Shown here: positions 23,201-35,195 of the stretch, in pieces
How positions within the stretch are numbered: the stretch's first letter is position 1
Layout of the letters: every line of letters starts with the position of its first letter
NCBI RefSeq assembly: GCF_000006565.2
Contig: NC_031476.1
Coordinates: 3,000,458-3,064,457 of the forward strand
Length of the DNA stretch: 64,000 nt
Reading direction: 5' to 3'
DNA from: Toxoplasma gondii ME49
Lineage: Eukaryota; Apicomplexa; Conoidasida; Eucoccidiorida; Sarcocystidae
Program-made: the position numbers and the translations under genes
Notes under the pieces: model-generated
Told to the model about the DNA's origin: nothing
What the model saw: only the letters and a program-made list of their open reading frames with translations
The model's database searches: none

Positions 23201-26200
23201 AAGCGCGTGTTGGGCAAGGAGACTTCGAGAGAGACTGTCCTCCCCCATCCAGCCACTGAACGATTTAAGTGTCGTTACTCTCGCTCTCTTTTTCGCAAAT
23301 GGATTCGTGAACTCTTCATTCCTGCTTCCGCCCTTTGATGCCCGCCTGTGATTCGCTCGGGCATGTCCTACCTGAAATTCAAGGTCTTGGGTTTCAAAGA
23401 GAGCATGTTTGGAAGAGGGACAGCCTTGTCATTTCCTGAAGCTGCCATCTCCTCCATCATCGCTCCTCCGTGCCGCCCCTGCAGTGCCGCGCCTCTTCCA
23501 AGAGGCGCCTCGCCTCCAGTGGCTCCACTAGTACCTGAGGCGCTTTCTTCACCCTCAGAACTGCTTTCCCTTTTATTTGTTGTTTCAGCTGCTGCATGCG
23601 AAGTCTGAAAGCAGACGCCGGCGGCACTCGAGAGAGAGGGAAGAGAAGGCGAAGAGCAACGGAGGCATGGGGAAAGCGAAGGGGAGGTAGGAGGCAGAGG
23701 CATGGCCGGGTAGCCAAGGGCAGGTGCTGATGAAGTACTAGAACGAGCGTTGGAGGCAGAGATGGACGACTCTGGAGAAGAAGCCCCTGTCATCAGACAG
23801 CGCATCGACTTGTCGACAGCCTCACCGACAGCGTCGTCTTCCGACTGGCCCGTGTAGATGCACTGGAGGCCGTTGACGCATCCATCGTGGTTCGCCTCTT
23901 CCGGGTCATCCCAGCTTCCCCAGACTTCCACGAGAAGGTCTTTGGCGACGTTCCTGGATTTTTCGTCTTTCAAGAAGCAGCTGTTTGTGGAGTCTTTTCC
24001 CGGTCCATCACCGTCGTGGTCGTTCGTTCTCTCTCTCTGTAGTCCTGATGCATCCCCTCTCTCATTTTTCTCTTGGTGTCCGTTTCCTGGGGTTTCCACT
24101 CTGAGTCGTCGGTCTTGCAAACACTTTCTTGACTCTCCAACAATTCTCGCCGCCCCGATATTACGTCGCTCCTTACCCTCGTCAGCCCGCTCCATGCCCG
24201 CCTCTTCCTCCCCCTCTTCGCTTTCCACTTCGTGGCCTTTTTTAATGTCACCACCTGCTCGGTCTGCCGTTCTCGGGTCTCCAGAGGCTCTGTGTCGACT
24301 CCTGGCAGGAACGAGAAAGAGTTTCGGGCGCAGATGGAGGTGGTAGTCTTCGCATGCTTTAACTACACACGAGAAAGTGTGGCCTCCGGAAACAAGAAGA
24401 GCGAGAAACTTAGGCGGTAAGGCGGACGCGGGAGAACAGCTATCCCCCTGTCTGTCTGAAGCATGCTGCTGTTGCGAGGAGTCTCTGCCCGCAGAGAGGA
24501 GGTGGCCGTGAAGATGATTGACAGCCAAAACGAGTGGCACCCCTCTTCCTCTAGAAACCACCTTTTCGTCTGCACTCCCAGTCGCTCCTTTAGCCCAAAC
24601 CACGCGTCGGAAAATCTCTTGTCGCTCTTCGGCGGACAGCCAGGAACGTTCCCGACCACTCTGTTCTTGAAAACCCTCCCCTCCCGCGGCTCCCCTTCCA
24701 TCTCCTTTTGTCAGGTCTAAGCTGGTCTCTCTGGCCTCTCCCCCTTCCGCTTCTGCTGATCCCCCTCGCTTCATCTCTCCTCTTTCCATGCACTCAAGGC
24801 CCCAACAGGGACTCCGACCTTGGTCTTGTTCTCGGACGTAAGCTCCGCTGTCGTGCTTTCCCACCCCCGAGGACGCATGCCGGAGATGAGGCGAGTCGGC
24901 AAACGACGCAGAGATCTCCTTGTCGCGCACCGCCTCTTCTGCATCTGCCCACACCTCAGTCAGTTCGCCCGCAATTTCCAGAGCCGCTGACGCACCGACG
25001 GAGAGGCAAGGAACGAGCCCTGGCCCTCGCGTGAAAGCAATGACGTCGATATCGAGGAGTGAGACGCCTGGACGGAAACGGACAAGAAATCGCAGATGAA
25101 CCAGAGCAAGGGGAAAGAGTCGCTTGCACCCACCGAGGCGCCCATCTGCATCACTGGGGCAAACAATGAAAATGACACAAGGACGTGTCACCGTATTAAT
25201 GTGAAACCACAAGAGTGAAAGACCCTGTGGCGAATTGTAATAACTTGCTTGTGGCTGATTACTTTTCTGACAAACTGCAGGGAGCGCAAAATTCAAAAAC
25301 AGTTATTTGGCCGATTTTTCGATGTACGACTAGCAGGAGAGCAGCAGCTGGTCCGCAGTCATCTCACACAGGCCCTCCACACCAAATGTATACACAGAAA
25401 AATTTACACAGGAGAAGGTTTCGTTTTTTAGGCGCAGAACTTGGTTCCGCTACTCTTTGAGATCCTAACCATGGTGCCACAATGGCAATATCCTCTGTGG
25501 GCTCTTGAGTGACCACATATTTACTACGTGTCTCCCCAGTTGTGTCTGAATATGGCGTTTCCTGATCGACAGAGAAACACAGATGTTCACGGCATGTTCA
25601 GACGAGGCTTTAAGCACGGCACTCGTCGTTCGCCCCTAGGTCGAAACGCGTGTTTTCAGGAGCACATAAATTCGTATCTCTGTGTGTCTGCTTGAGTACG
25701 GCACGTGCCAAAATCTCGAGGGAACAGCACAGATTCATGACAGGCGTCGTCCGCAGCAGAGACGTGAAGCCTTGCAATTGCAAGGCTCCCGGTCGGCTAA
25801 CATACCTGCCTCCTGGAGAGCATTTCTTACAACCGACTGCATGCGCCGGTCGTGTGCCGCAGCGGCTTCCGATGGGTGAACTCCTCCATACTTGATGAGA
25901 AGCTCTGGCTGCGGAGTGCAAATGTTTGCCAGAATTCTTCCACTCTCCCTGTAGAGGTCGCAAACCGAGAGCCAAGACGAAAGTAAGAAGAAGCGAACAA
26001 GAGGGCTATGAGCGCATGAAGCACTCCCGAGGCACGGATATACAGGAAGAAATGTACAGAGGACAGCACGACAGCGAATGCAAAGAAAATGAACATGAGA
26101 CACAGGCAAGCCGAAGGGTGATGAAGTGTAGGGCACACCCGCGAGCATAACAAGGGCACGTCTTCCACGATCGAATAGAACCCATGCCGTTGTAGATAAG

Positions 26201-27900
26201 GTCAATCCACGGTCTTTTCCATGGGCTTGTGCAACAGCTGAAGCTCTTTGAGCATAACCATTCTCCTCAAGTTCTTTGCGCAGTCTCGTTTCGGCGTATT
26301 ATGTCCTTTGCGTTGGCTCGACTCTCGCTGTCTCTCACCAGTCGACAATGCCAACACACGTGTCGTCGCAGGATGTCTCAATCCCAAGGATAAGGGTCTG
26401 GCCTCCTTTCCTCTGTTTCTCATGGTGCGTTTTCCGTAGATTGTTCCACCTTAACCGGATAGCCTCTTCGGACTCGATGGTCATATTTTCCTCCTGAATT
26501 GGAAGGGTGCCATCGGGCACCTCTGAATCTCCTGTCTCCGAGGCGAAGTTCTTGGGACCCTGCCTCACGGCTCTCTGTTGCTCACGGCAGGAAGTCTGCG
26601 CGAGACCATGCAGTCCGTCGTTTTGGAACTTACTCAGGTACTGCCCCGTTTCCCTGCGTCGAAGAGACGCTCTTGGCTTGTCAACCGGAATCTTTTCATC
26701 TGTGAGACCTTGACGAGGCGCCACTTCTTCGCCAGATGTCATTGATCCACTCGTATCCCCCAACTCTGACTGTGAACTGTCAAACGACTGAGTCGCAGTC
26801 TTTTGTTTGCAGTCCTCTTTGTTCTGCATTCCCACCGGTACCTTGTGGCAGGGCATGGAAAAAAGAAGACTCCTCGTCCATTGCATCAGGTACGGCACGC
26901 CATAATCCGTGTGCGGTTCGCGAGTAGCGCATCCCACCGGCCTCCCACCGCCGAGACACCTCCGAATGCGATTTGTCGTGTCAGTGTGCTTCTCTCTTGT
27001 CCATAAAAAGCTGCAGGAGTGTGGTTTCCACGTCGCCCTGGCTTCTTCGAAGACGGTCTGCCGCCACTCATTCCCGAACCGAGAACACGCGAAACAGAGG
27101 AGCGGCGTTTTGCCACCGCAACCATAAAGCAAATCTTGCAGTGGTAAGTAAAAGTTCTGAGGCTCCCATAATTTCCGTAAACCGCGGACAGGAAGACAGG
27201 AGAACCTAGACCGCCCGTCGCTCGCTTTTCGGTGTTTTGTCGCTGAACTCGGACAGACATATGGTGAGTGCCATCGCGTTCCTGGCGCTGATGAGTTGCC
27301 ATGCCCAGGTGTACAGACGCTCCACAGCGTGGACGCTGGGTAGGCTTTTCGACGACGGCAGCACGGGAAGGGAGTTCGGGGAGCTGATGTAAACGCCTCA
27401 GCATCCAAGGAACTTTCCTGCGAAATCCCCTCTTTGCCGGACCTCAGGAAGGCGCACTCTTGTCGGCACATAGTCCGATGGGACCAGGATGCCCCCGACG
27501 GCGGAACGAGGAATCGTGTCTGTGTCGACGCATTGGTTCGCAACTCCGGATGTGGCACACGGAAGGAGTATCCAGTCGTGGATGTGAGATCGTTCAGAAA
27601 TCCTGGTTGAAGAGAGAAGCGAACTCCCAGCGGGGAAAACGACTCAAACCCGTGATGGGTTGAAGTGAAGGGAGAATTATCGCGAAAACAGAAGTGAACG
27701 GATTGGAGGCGGGCTGACCGAGGAAGTATCGAATCCGCAAGACTGGACGGAACGAGACGCAGGAGGGAAATCAGAAGCACAAGGCAGGTGGGGGAAGTGC
27801 GACAACGGTAGACTGGTCGCCGGATCCCCGAAACCATTTCGGTTTCCAGTACAAAAGAGTGGCACAAGAAGAGGGGTGAGAAGCCAGACACTGCAAACAC
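20267..27900 (-). CDS. tRNA N6-adenosine threonylcarbamoyltransferase, TsaD/Qri7/Kae1 family, probably apicoplast
   Basis: Six minus-strand exons: 27900-26339, 25948-25806, 25067-23372, 22876-22779, 22194-22102 and 21717-20267. Phases match throughout and the sum is 1,680 codons plus stop. The enzyme transfers threonylcarbamoyl to A37 of ANN-decoding tRNAs. Family landmarks occur in order: ILGIETSCDDT, KYGGVHPSEAAAAHDR, GVSLLDIDVIAFTRGPGLV, the metal-binding HxxxH (NHLHGH), ALLVSGGHT, FSFSGMKSAF, VVGGVSCNETLRRR and LCNDNGVMIAWA. Bacterial TsaD is about 340 residues; the extra length is an N-terminal extension of about 500 residues plus large charged inserts between landmarks. An internal ATG at 27837 starts a basic segment and hydrophobic core (CLVLLISLLRLV) ending in Ala, followed by Ser/Arg/Thr-rich sequence. 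That fits a bipartite apicoplast leader; a mitochondrial role is the alternative. Plasmodium has an apicoplast member of this family. Confidence 0.93.
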
Positions 27901-29888
27901 CCGCAGAGCTTTTTCCCCGTCTGTTGCGTATACTTGAATTCAAAACACGCTCAAGTCCTTCTGGATATTTTTAAAGTGTGAAGCTGGGTTGGCGGCGCCC
28001 TTTTGTCCATATTAATAAAACGGAGGCAAAATGTAAAAGCCCTAGGAAAACAGTGTGTGCGTCGGTACCGCCGCGCTTCCCGAGAATCCGTTGAATACTG
28101 ACTTTTGCCGAGACTCGGCATTGCTGTCAGCACGAAGTCGATCCGCGTTCCTTCAGTAGCAGTATACTGTAACGTTATTTAGAAACGATTAAGAAGAAGC
28201 TGCTCCCTGTCCGAAAGTGGGCAACCCCTAACAGCGCTCACCAGGTGGTGCTCGTTCTAGGAAATCACCCACAGAAAAAGCCTACCAATCATCAGAATTT
28301 TTTATTCACAGCGTGCGCTTTCTTCCGATTTGCAAATGACTCGACGTTCGAAACTTCCTTACAGAAGATCCTGCAGACAGGTGTCGGCTGTGAGGCGCGA
28401 ATGGCAGTCACCGCAGCAGCGTTGTCAGTCTCGGGCGCATTGCGGATCCTATAGAAAATGAAAACCATGAGTGGCTTTTTGCATGAAACACACTGAATGG
28501 CCCCGCCACATCCAGGCTGAGGTTCTTGAAGTTATACCATCCAGTCCGTGGAGCGTGAAAGGAGAAAGCCACCAAGAAGTGAGAAGTGTGTCGATGTGTT
28601 GCGCTGAATTGTGATTAGCTGACCCCAGGAGACACGCGAGGCCCGCTTTGCGCCTCGATATCGAAGACACGATGGTTGAGTTGAGAGTGAAAAAATTCTC
28701 AGTGTTAACGAATCACACATCATCTACAGGAGACCACCGTTTCACCACGATTCCACATTGCCAGAGCGTTAATCCGCTCCTTAAGCTCCCAAGAAAAAGA
28801 CCAGCTGCCTGCAAGGGTTGTTCCTATTATGGTGATGGTCGCAGCTCTTGGACGTCCGTGGTGCATCTACCAAATATGCGTCTGGCGTTTTTGTGCATTT
28901 TTCTCGTTTCGGACTGAAGGTTGAAGAGGTCTCTGGTTTGCGAATGTGCTTGTGTGTGTTTCCTGTACGGATGGAAAGTGTAGGTGTGTTGTCACGGTGT
29001 AGTGCTGCGACGAGTCGTGCCCGATCCTCACTAAAATCCGGGGTTCTCTGGCTTGCTTCTTCGAAGCAAAGCCTTCCGTAGTGTACCTCGACATCTTCCT
29101 CGCTCCGTCATACAAACGAGCCGAGAGTAAGAATCACGTTTTCAGTATCGGGACGCACAGGATCCGCCCGAAATTGACTATCGTACCTACTTACAGCCTG
29201 CTAGACTAGGGTCGTTGGCGGGCCGCAACAAAGAGCATGTATGACAGAATCATATGGAGTGTTCTGTACAGTATTACATTGCGTGTCTTTCTGCTTCACA
29301 AGGGTACGTGCAGATTTGTTTGTACCAGGGGTTTCCGCAGTTGTGTGTATGCTGCTAGTAGGAGTTATAGTCATTTCGTCATGCGCCGTCCCACTCACCC
29401 GTGAAGAAAACGCGAGAGGCGCGCTTGGGAGTAAACCTCGATTTAGCTCTTTGCGTATGTAAAAGCAAGACCCGCCACATCATTCACAGGCTGTAGACTC
29501 AGGCAGTTCTCTGGAATTCTGACCGTAGAAATAGTGGAGCCGGCGAGACTGACTTTTGTAAACTAACCGACGCAGGCGTGTAGTTTTGCACGAAGAACGG
29601 CCACGCACGAAGCACCTGCCTCTTGGGACAAGAATGCTCATATATGGAAAATAGAGGAGTCACCAGCTTGTGACGAAAAAAATGGAAACGTTTAGAGTCA
29701 TCCGCGTGGCTGTAGCGTGAAATGACTTGCAACTAGGCGAGTTCGAGAGCGTCTGACTGCCGTGCTCACAGGTGTGAAATTCAGGTGATGAAAAGAATTA
29801 AGGAACACAAGACTCGAGAATTTATATATGAGCTGACACTCGCTCGACGCCCACCACCCGGTGAGCTCGCGTTGCTCTGTACAGTTTC
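27901..29888. other. Intergenic region, no supported gene
   Basis: This is the upstream flank of the TsaD-family gene and the downstream flank of the chalcone-isomerase-like gene, both on the minus strand. All open frames are below about 90 codons and none has recognisable sequence. Confidence 0.5.
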
Positions 29889-31965
29889 TCATTTTTCCTT
29901 CATTTCTTGTAAAGCCTTTCGAGCACCTTCTCTGAACTTTTTGCTGATGCTCTGATAACGGGGTTCTGGCGCCCCCCAGCCGTCGAGGTACAAATTGTGA
30001 AGTGCCAGACTAAGGAAACGAGAAGAAAAGGAAGCGAGGAGTTTAAACGAGATGTCATTCGCCTCCTTGTACATCAACACAATTGTTGCTCGGCTGTCAT
30101 TCACTCCTTCAGGCGGAACAGAATGTTCCGGTTTCTCCGCTCCGCCTGTGGATGATTCGATTGCCTTCGAGCCTGGCGCAGCATAAGTCAGCGCCTCTGT
30201 TGGAAGTACTGTTACAGCGAGGGAACAAGATGGTTTGAAGGTGCACGACCGGAGAGCTTGAATAAAAGCTTGAACCTCCTTGTAGAGAGCGTCCTTACAG
30301 CCGGCATCCTGAAACATGAAAAGCAAACGAAAATGGCTTCGCATGTCTTCTTACCACTCCGACGGCGCAGTTTAGGTGTCAAGGTGTAACAGTCCGTTTG
30401 AGGTCATTTGCTGTCTAGACCCATCAAACGGGAGGAGGCACTTGAAAAAAGTCGAATCTGGGTCGGCCATACACAGAGGAGTATTCTCGAAGTATCGAAC
30501 AGGAGAGCGGGACATAAAGCAGCCGATTCGTATCGCGTGGGCGGTGCATTTTTCGAAATCATGGGGAACAGAGTCAGGTGAATTTACGGGCCTGCGCCAG
30601 AGAAATGCGGCAGTTGGAATAATCGATGAAAAGGGGAGGGGAAAAAACGTAAAATGGGATTACCAGCACACTGCGCAGAAGGAGACAATGCAAGTGGGGA
30701 GGTAATGGATAGCAAGCAAGAGAAACCTGGCTGAGGGATGGAGGGTCAAAACATGGAAATACGGCCGGCCCCCGGCGTTCGGAGTGCGGTCGACAGAGAA
30801 CGAATACATCAAATACTCTCAGAGATCGGATCCTGTGTCTCACCATGTTTCTTGGCACTGAGTTCGCAAGTGCCCTATGAAAGCCCTTGAGAATGTGTTC
30901 CGGATTTTTGTTGCCGACAAATGTAAAGACCAGTGTCTTTTCGATTTCTGGCGCGAACAGAAGGCTCAGCGCTTCTTGTTCCTCCTCCGCCTTTAAACCC
31001 TTCTCAGCTGCATGTCTCCGTTGTGTGTACCACTCTTTCCAACCCTCTAAACTGTCACGGTTCACATACACTGCAACTGCGTACGCCCTCGCCGCGGGAA
31101 TCCAACAAATGTCGTGCATGCAGCGAGGCGCGACGGCGACGCAGTCGTGAGGAACCGGCGCCTGTTTTCCAAAGGTCTTTTGGGGCAGAAAGGTCTCCGG
31201 GAAATCAACGGCTAACACAGGTTCGTGGAAACGTCTTGGGGGCTGTGGCTTTTCTTGGCTGTCCGTAGGCGAAGCGCACGCAACAAGAAGGCTCCCCGAG
31301 GAAACTCTCCTTCGTGGTCGGAAGGGTAGGCTAGCGACTAGTTCGAAATCCTCTCTTCGCTGCGATTGATTCCTCGATACATAGCTTGGCGAATGGGCCT
31401 TGCGCACGCGGGAAGAATGCAAAGACGGCGGCGTACCGAATAAAGGGTTTACGGATGAAGGTGAGGGCAGCGTATAAGCATAGGATGGCAAGAAATCGCC
31501 GTCATACAAAGGTGAGAGGTACGCGGAGGAAATCAGACGACGGTGACCAAGATCGAAATATGAACTCCCCAAAACAGAAGAAGTCAGTGATGAGTCTCCC
31601 GCGCTATTTGATGTTTGGCGGTGTCTCAGACCACCGGGTAAAGAGTTGCAAGAAGATGGTTGTCTCCGCAAGGCAGCAAAGGCTCCAACGTTTCGTCTAG
31701 ATCCCCAGGAAAAACGAAGCTCGGAGCTAGAGGTGCCACCCCTCAGACGCGGTGCAGAGGAAAGGGAATGCTTGGAACGTTTGGAACAAGCTTCAAGTGA
31801 CGCGAATCGAGAAGCCGTGGGACATGTCTCCACTGTTAGGCTTGGTACAACGAACGGGTAAGTACGCTGCGAAACAAAAGGGACACAGCACAACAACCGG
31901 AAACGCTGGTAATCCACAATTTTGCAGTTTTGCAGTGTCGTTATTGTCGAAAGGATCGCGGACAT
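29889..31965 (-). CDS. Chalcone-isomerase-like-fold domain protein, putative organellar
   Basis: Two minus-strand exons, 31965-30844 and 30308-29889, joined in phase 0 at ATG|gtgaga and tttcag|GAT, give 513 residues. The C-terminal half reads like the chalcone isomerase (CHI) fold seen in yeast Aim18/Aim46 and plant fatty-acid-binding CHI-like proteins. Supporting stretches are a strand pair near RAYAVAVYVNRDSL, then KTLVFTFVGNKNPEHILKGF, a helix with ALYKEVQAFIQAL, LAVTVLP, and the terminal FLSLALHNLYLDGW segment, in the family's usual order. The first 240 or so residues are rich in Ser and Arg and poor in acidic residues, consistent with a mitochondrial or apicoplast presequence plus linker. 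There is no evidence for flavonoid chemistry; a lipid-binding or structural role is more likely. The fold assignment rests on reading the pattern, not on an alignment. Confidence 0.65.
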
Positions 31966-34900
31966 GGCGACAACGACAAGGCCTCAGTCGTGTTACCACA
32001 CCCATCGAACCACGCACGCGTGTCTACTCCGTCGATTCAGCAAATCTAAATGATCGAGCTCTCTTTCTCTGACTCACCTGTTTCCACGCATAGTTGCGCT
32101 CCTGACGACAGCATTGTGCCGTGAGGAAAGGCGACATCACGCTAAGACAAGGAGTGACGGCCACCATCATGGCGCTCGCTGGAGGGACGGGCGAAACTAT
32201 TTTTTCGCTGACAAAGTCTCAAGCGAAGCACTTGTCGTGTCAGGCAGATTCAGCACTTGATGTGGGAGCGGAACAGACAAACGTGTCTCCGCCATCACAC
32301 TAAGACGACTGCTGTAATCGAAACGGTGTAAAAGAGTTCCCGCATTTTGAGACGCCGCAGTCCCAACGTCCAGGACGGGAGAAGTCGGTACGCAGTCTGA
32401 AGCGTCTTTGTCTTGTTACTTTGACGCCGTCTAGTAACTGTGAAAAGAGGAAGGACTCCGAACGGCACACGTCGACCTCCGGGATTGGAAGAGCTAGATG
32501 CAGATCCGTTTGACGCCGCATGCGAAAAGTAAAAAGCTTTTTCGATGTCTCAAGCAACCGTCGATCGAAGTATAAACCACAGCAGAGAGAAGCCAGGCTG
32601 TTGACTCGCAGTGTCCTGTATTTTTTCACAACGGTTCCTTCCTATTTGGAATTGCAGATCCCGTAATACCCTGGTGAAAGAAGCGGCGACTTTCCGATAC
32701 GCGTATCGACCGCGTCAGGTCGAAGGTGTGTGGCACGGCTGGCGAACGGTCGATTCTGTCGCTAAATTTTTCCTTTGTCGGTGGCTCATCATTCCAGTAG
32801 GCATTTCAACACGAATGCCTTCTATTTCGTGTCAACAATTTGTGTCGGACTGTTTGGTAAGAGCTTGGAACGACCCTCCCTCTATAAGGTTTCGCGTCCG
32901 CGTTCCTCGCCTCCAACCGCAGCATTTGCCCCTCTTGATGCATACGAATTTTGAACAATACTCAATTTCCGTGGCGGTGCCGGGGCCGTGTTCAAGCCTG
33001 GGAAAACATGAGTACCACATGGGTATCAGCTCGGAAGCTGCGTGCATGAAACTGGGGAAAAGAAGAGAGACCAGCTGAAGGTGTGGGTTGCAGTGACGTA
33101 AAGGATACAACTTCCAGCGCAGTCGCCTGTGGCACTGTAGCAATTAAACTTCTGTTGTCAGACGAGGTTGAGGGAGGCCGATGTGTACGGCTGAAGTTCA
33201 GTCGGCAATCCCATACCAACCCTTCCTCGTGACGTGGTATTTCCGACCTACATTGTCTTGCTCGAGGTGGTACTTATAAATGGGAAGGCCTTCAGTCAGT
33301 ACAAGGGCACTTGAATTACAACAGGCCGCACTATCGCACGGGCAACGACACCTCATAAAAAAACATTTTGAAGACGGCGTGACCACGGCAAACCGCAATG
33401 GATGCTCTTCAGCGAAAAAATATCGCGCAGGCCGCTGCTATCACAGTAGGTCCAATTGTACGCTGCCGGAATCCGTCTGCTGAATTTGGTTCAACAGGGA
33501 GGGCAAATCCACTGAGAATGGTTGCGTTGGAGGAAATGTATGCTCATTTGTACAAAGAAAAAAGTAGATTCTGACTGGTGAAAATACCCCATCATTATAT
33601 TTTTCCAGAACGGCTCTGATCAAACTAGCATCTGAGTAGCAGTTTATCCTCGCTGCGAATACAAGTGCGTGCAGGGGGCGAACGAAAACAAAATGTCCCA
33701 AGGCACATACCTCTGCACGGCCACAGGGCCGCTACACTCAGGCTGATAAACTGCTGCGTGCCGAAGGTTTTATGAGTACGAGAGCTACAGGCTGATTTCG
33801 TCTTGGCCGGTGCTTCTGGTCAAATAAGTTGTTAGCGAAGTCGCAAGAATCATTTAATGAAGGTGAAAATTTTTGTGCTGCGCGTTCCTTATGGTCTCAG
33901 GACCGACTGCAAGAATTTACGACGGCAGGATTCTGTTTTTCCCAATGTGTCGAAGTGATAAGTACGTCTCAGCTTAATTCGCTTCTCAAACGCACCAGAG
34001 ACACACGTGACTGATAAGATATTTCTGAAGCAGGCATGCGTTCGTACAGGACACGTGCGGGTGAATATATAGGAGGAATGTCGAAAATCGCATTTCAGAA
34101 TGTAGTGACTCCTGACCCAACTTCGTAGTGGGCAGTATATCAATGACATAAAAAAACTTGATCCTTCTGTGCCTCCCGTGGGTTCATACTACTGGCAGTG
34201 TCATTCAACAAGTGTGGATGTATCCACATGGTAAACCCAACTATCCCGTTGTGGTGGTTACTTACTTCGTGTGTCAACTTCTGACGTGCACGGAGCCAAG
34301 TTGTTCTGAATTGCGTCTTTGAATGCCCCTCTTTCTAACTGTGTGGCAGAAAGTCGACTGAATAATGCGGAGAAAACATGCCTGTGGAACTGCGCACAAC
34401 GTTGGGAAGAAACCCGCCACTTCATCCACATGAGAGCAAAGGATCTGTTACAAACGCCTGAGGGAAGTGGCTCACGCCCAACAGATTACGGGACATCATG
34501 AAAGATACTTTTTCCCCTGCTTTTTAGAGACCTTCCCTTGTGTTGGGCTTCAAACATGCAAGCATAAAATATGTTTTCTTGTGTGCGGTTGCAAGGTTTG
34601 GTGATCAGGTGAGTTCTCTCGTGAAGGGGTTGTCTGAACGGGAATTCCATCCGCATCGCATTGTCTGTTTTTGTTCGCACCGTCTGTGGGGATGTTCATG
34701 AAAATAACGTGAAGGTACGACTTCGCTGCTGGAGGTTTCGGCTTGTAATAAGGTGTTTCCTCCGTGAGACTGCGCGTTCACGGAAAAGTACAACTGATCG
34801 CATCAGCTTGAGAAGTGGTATGTTTGTATGGTAGCACCAGCAACTGTAGCACATTTCCATACCAGTGAGACAAGTTATGACTTTGTCTCCCCGTAGCCGC

Positions 34901-35195
34901 TGATACTTGCAGCTAGAACGGAGTGTTCAACAGTGAAGGCGTTCTGTTCCTTGCTTCGAACGGACCACATTCTCTTGTCATTATCGGTCCTCAGAGCATA
35001 TTATCAAGTACTACGATGTACAATATCCGAAGATGCCTCGCACAATATGGATGGGAATTAATGAGTCCTTCCATCAAACGATATAAACGCAACAACACGC
35101 TTGACAGGCTGTGCTAGTTGAGAGGAACTCTGTGGCGGTAGGCTTGTGTCCATTTCTTCCCCCACACGCAGCTGTAGAATCGTTTTATGAAGAGA
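31966..35195. other. Intergenic region, no supported gene
   Basis: About 3.2 kb between two minus-strand genes. Open frames reach about 155 codons (32611-33078, +), but none has splice-linked neighbours or recognisable sequence. It should hold the promoter of the chalcone-isomerase-like gene and the 3' UTR of the PIH1 gene. Confidence 0.45.
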
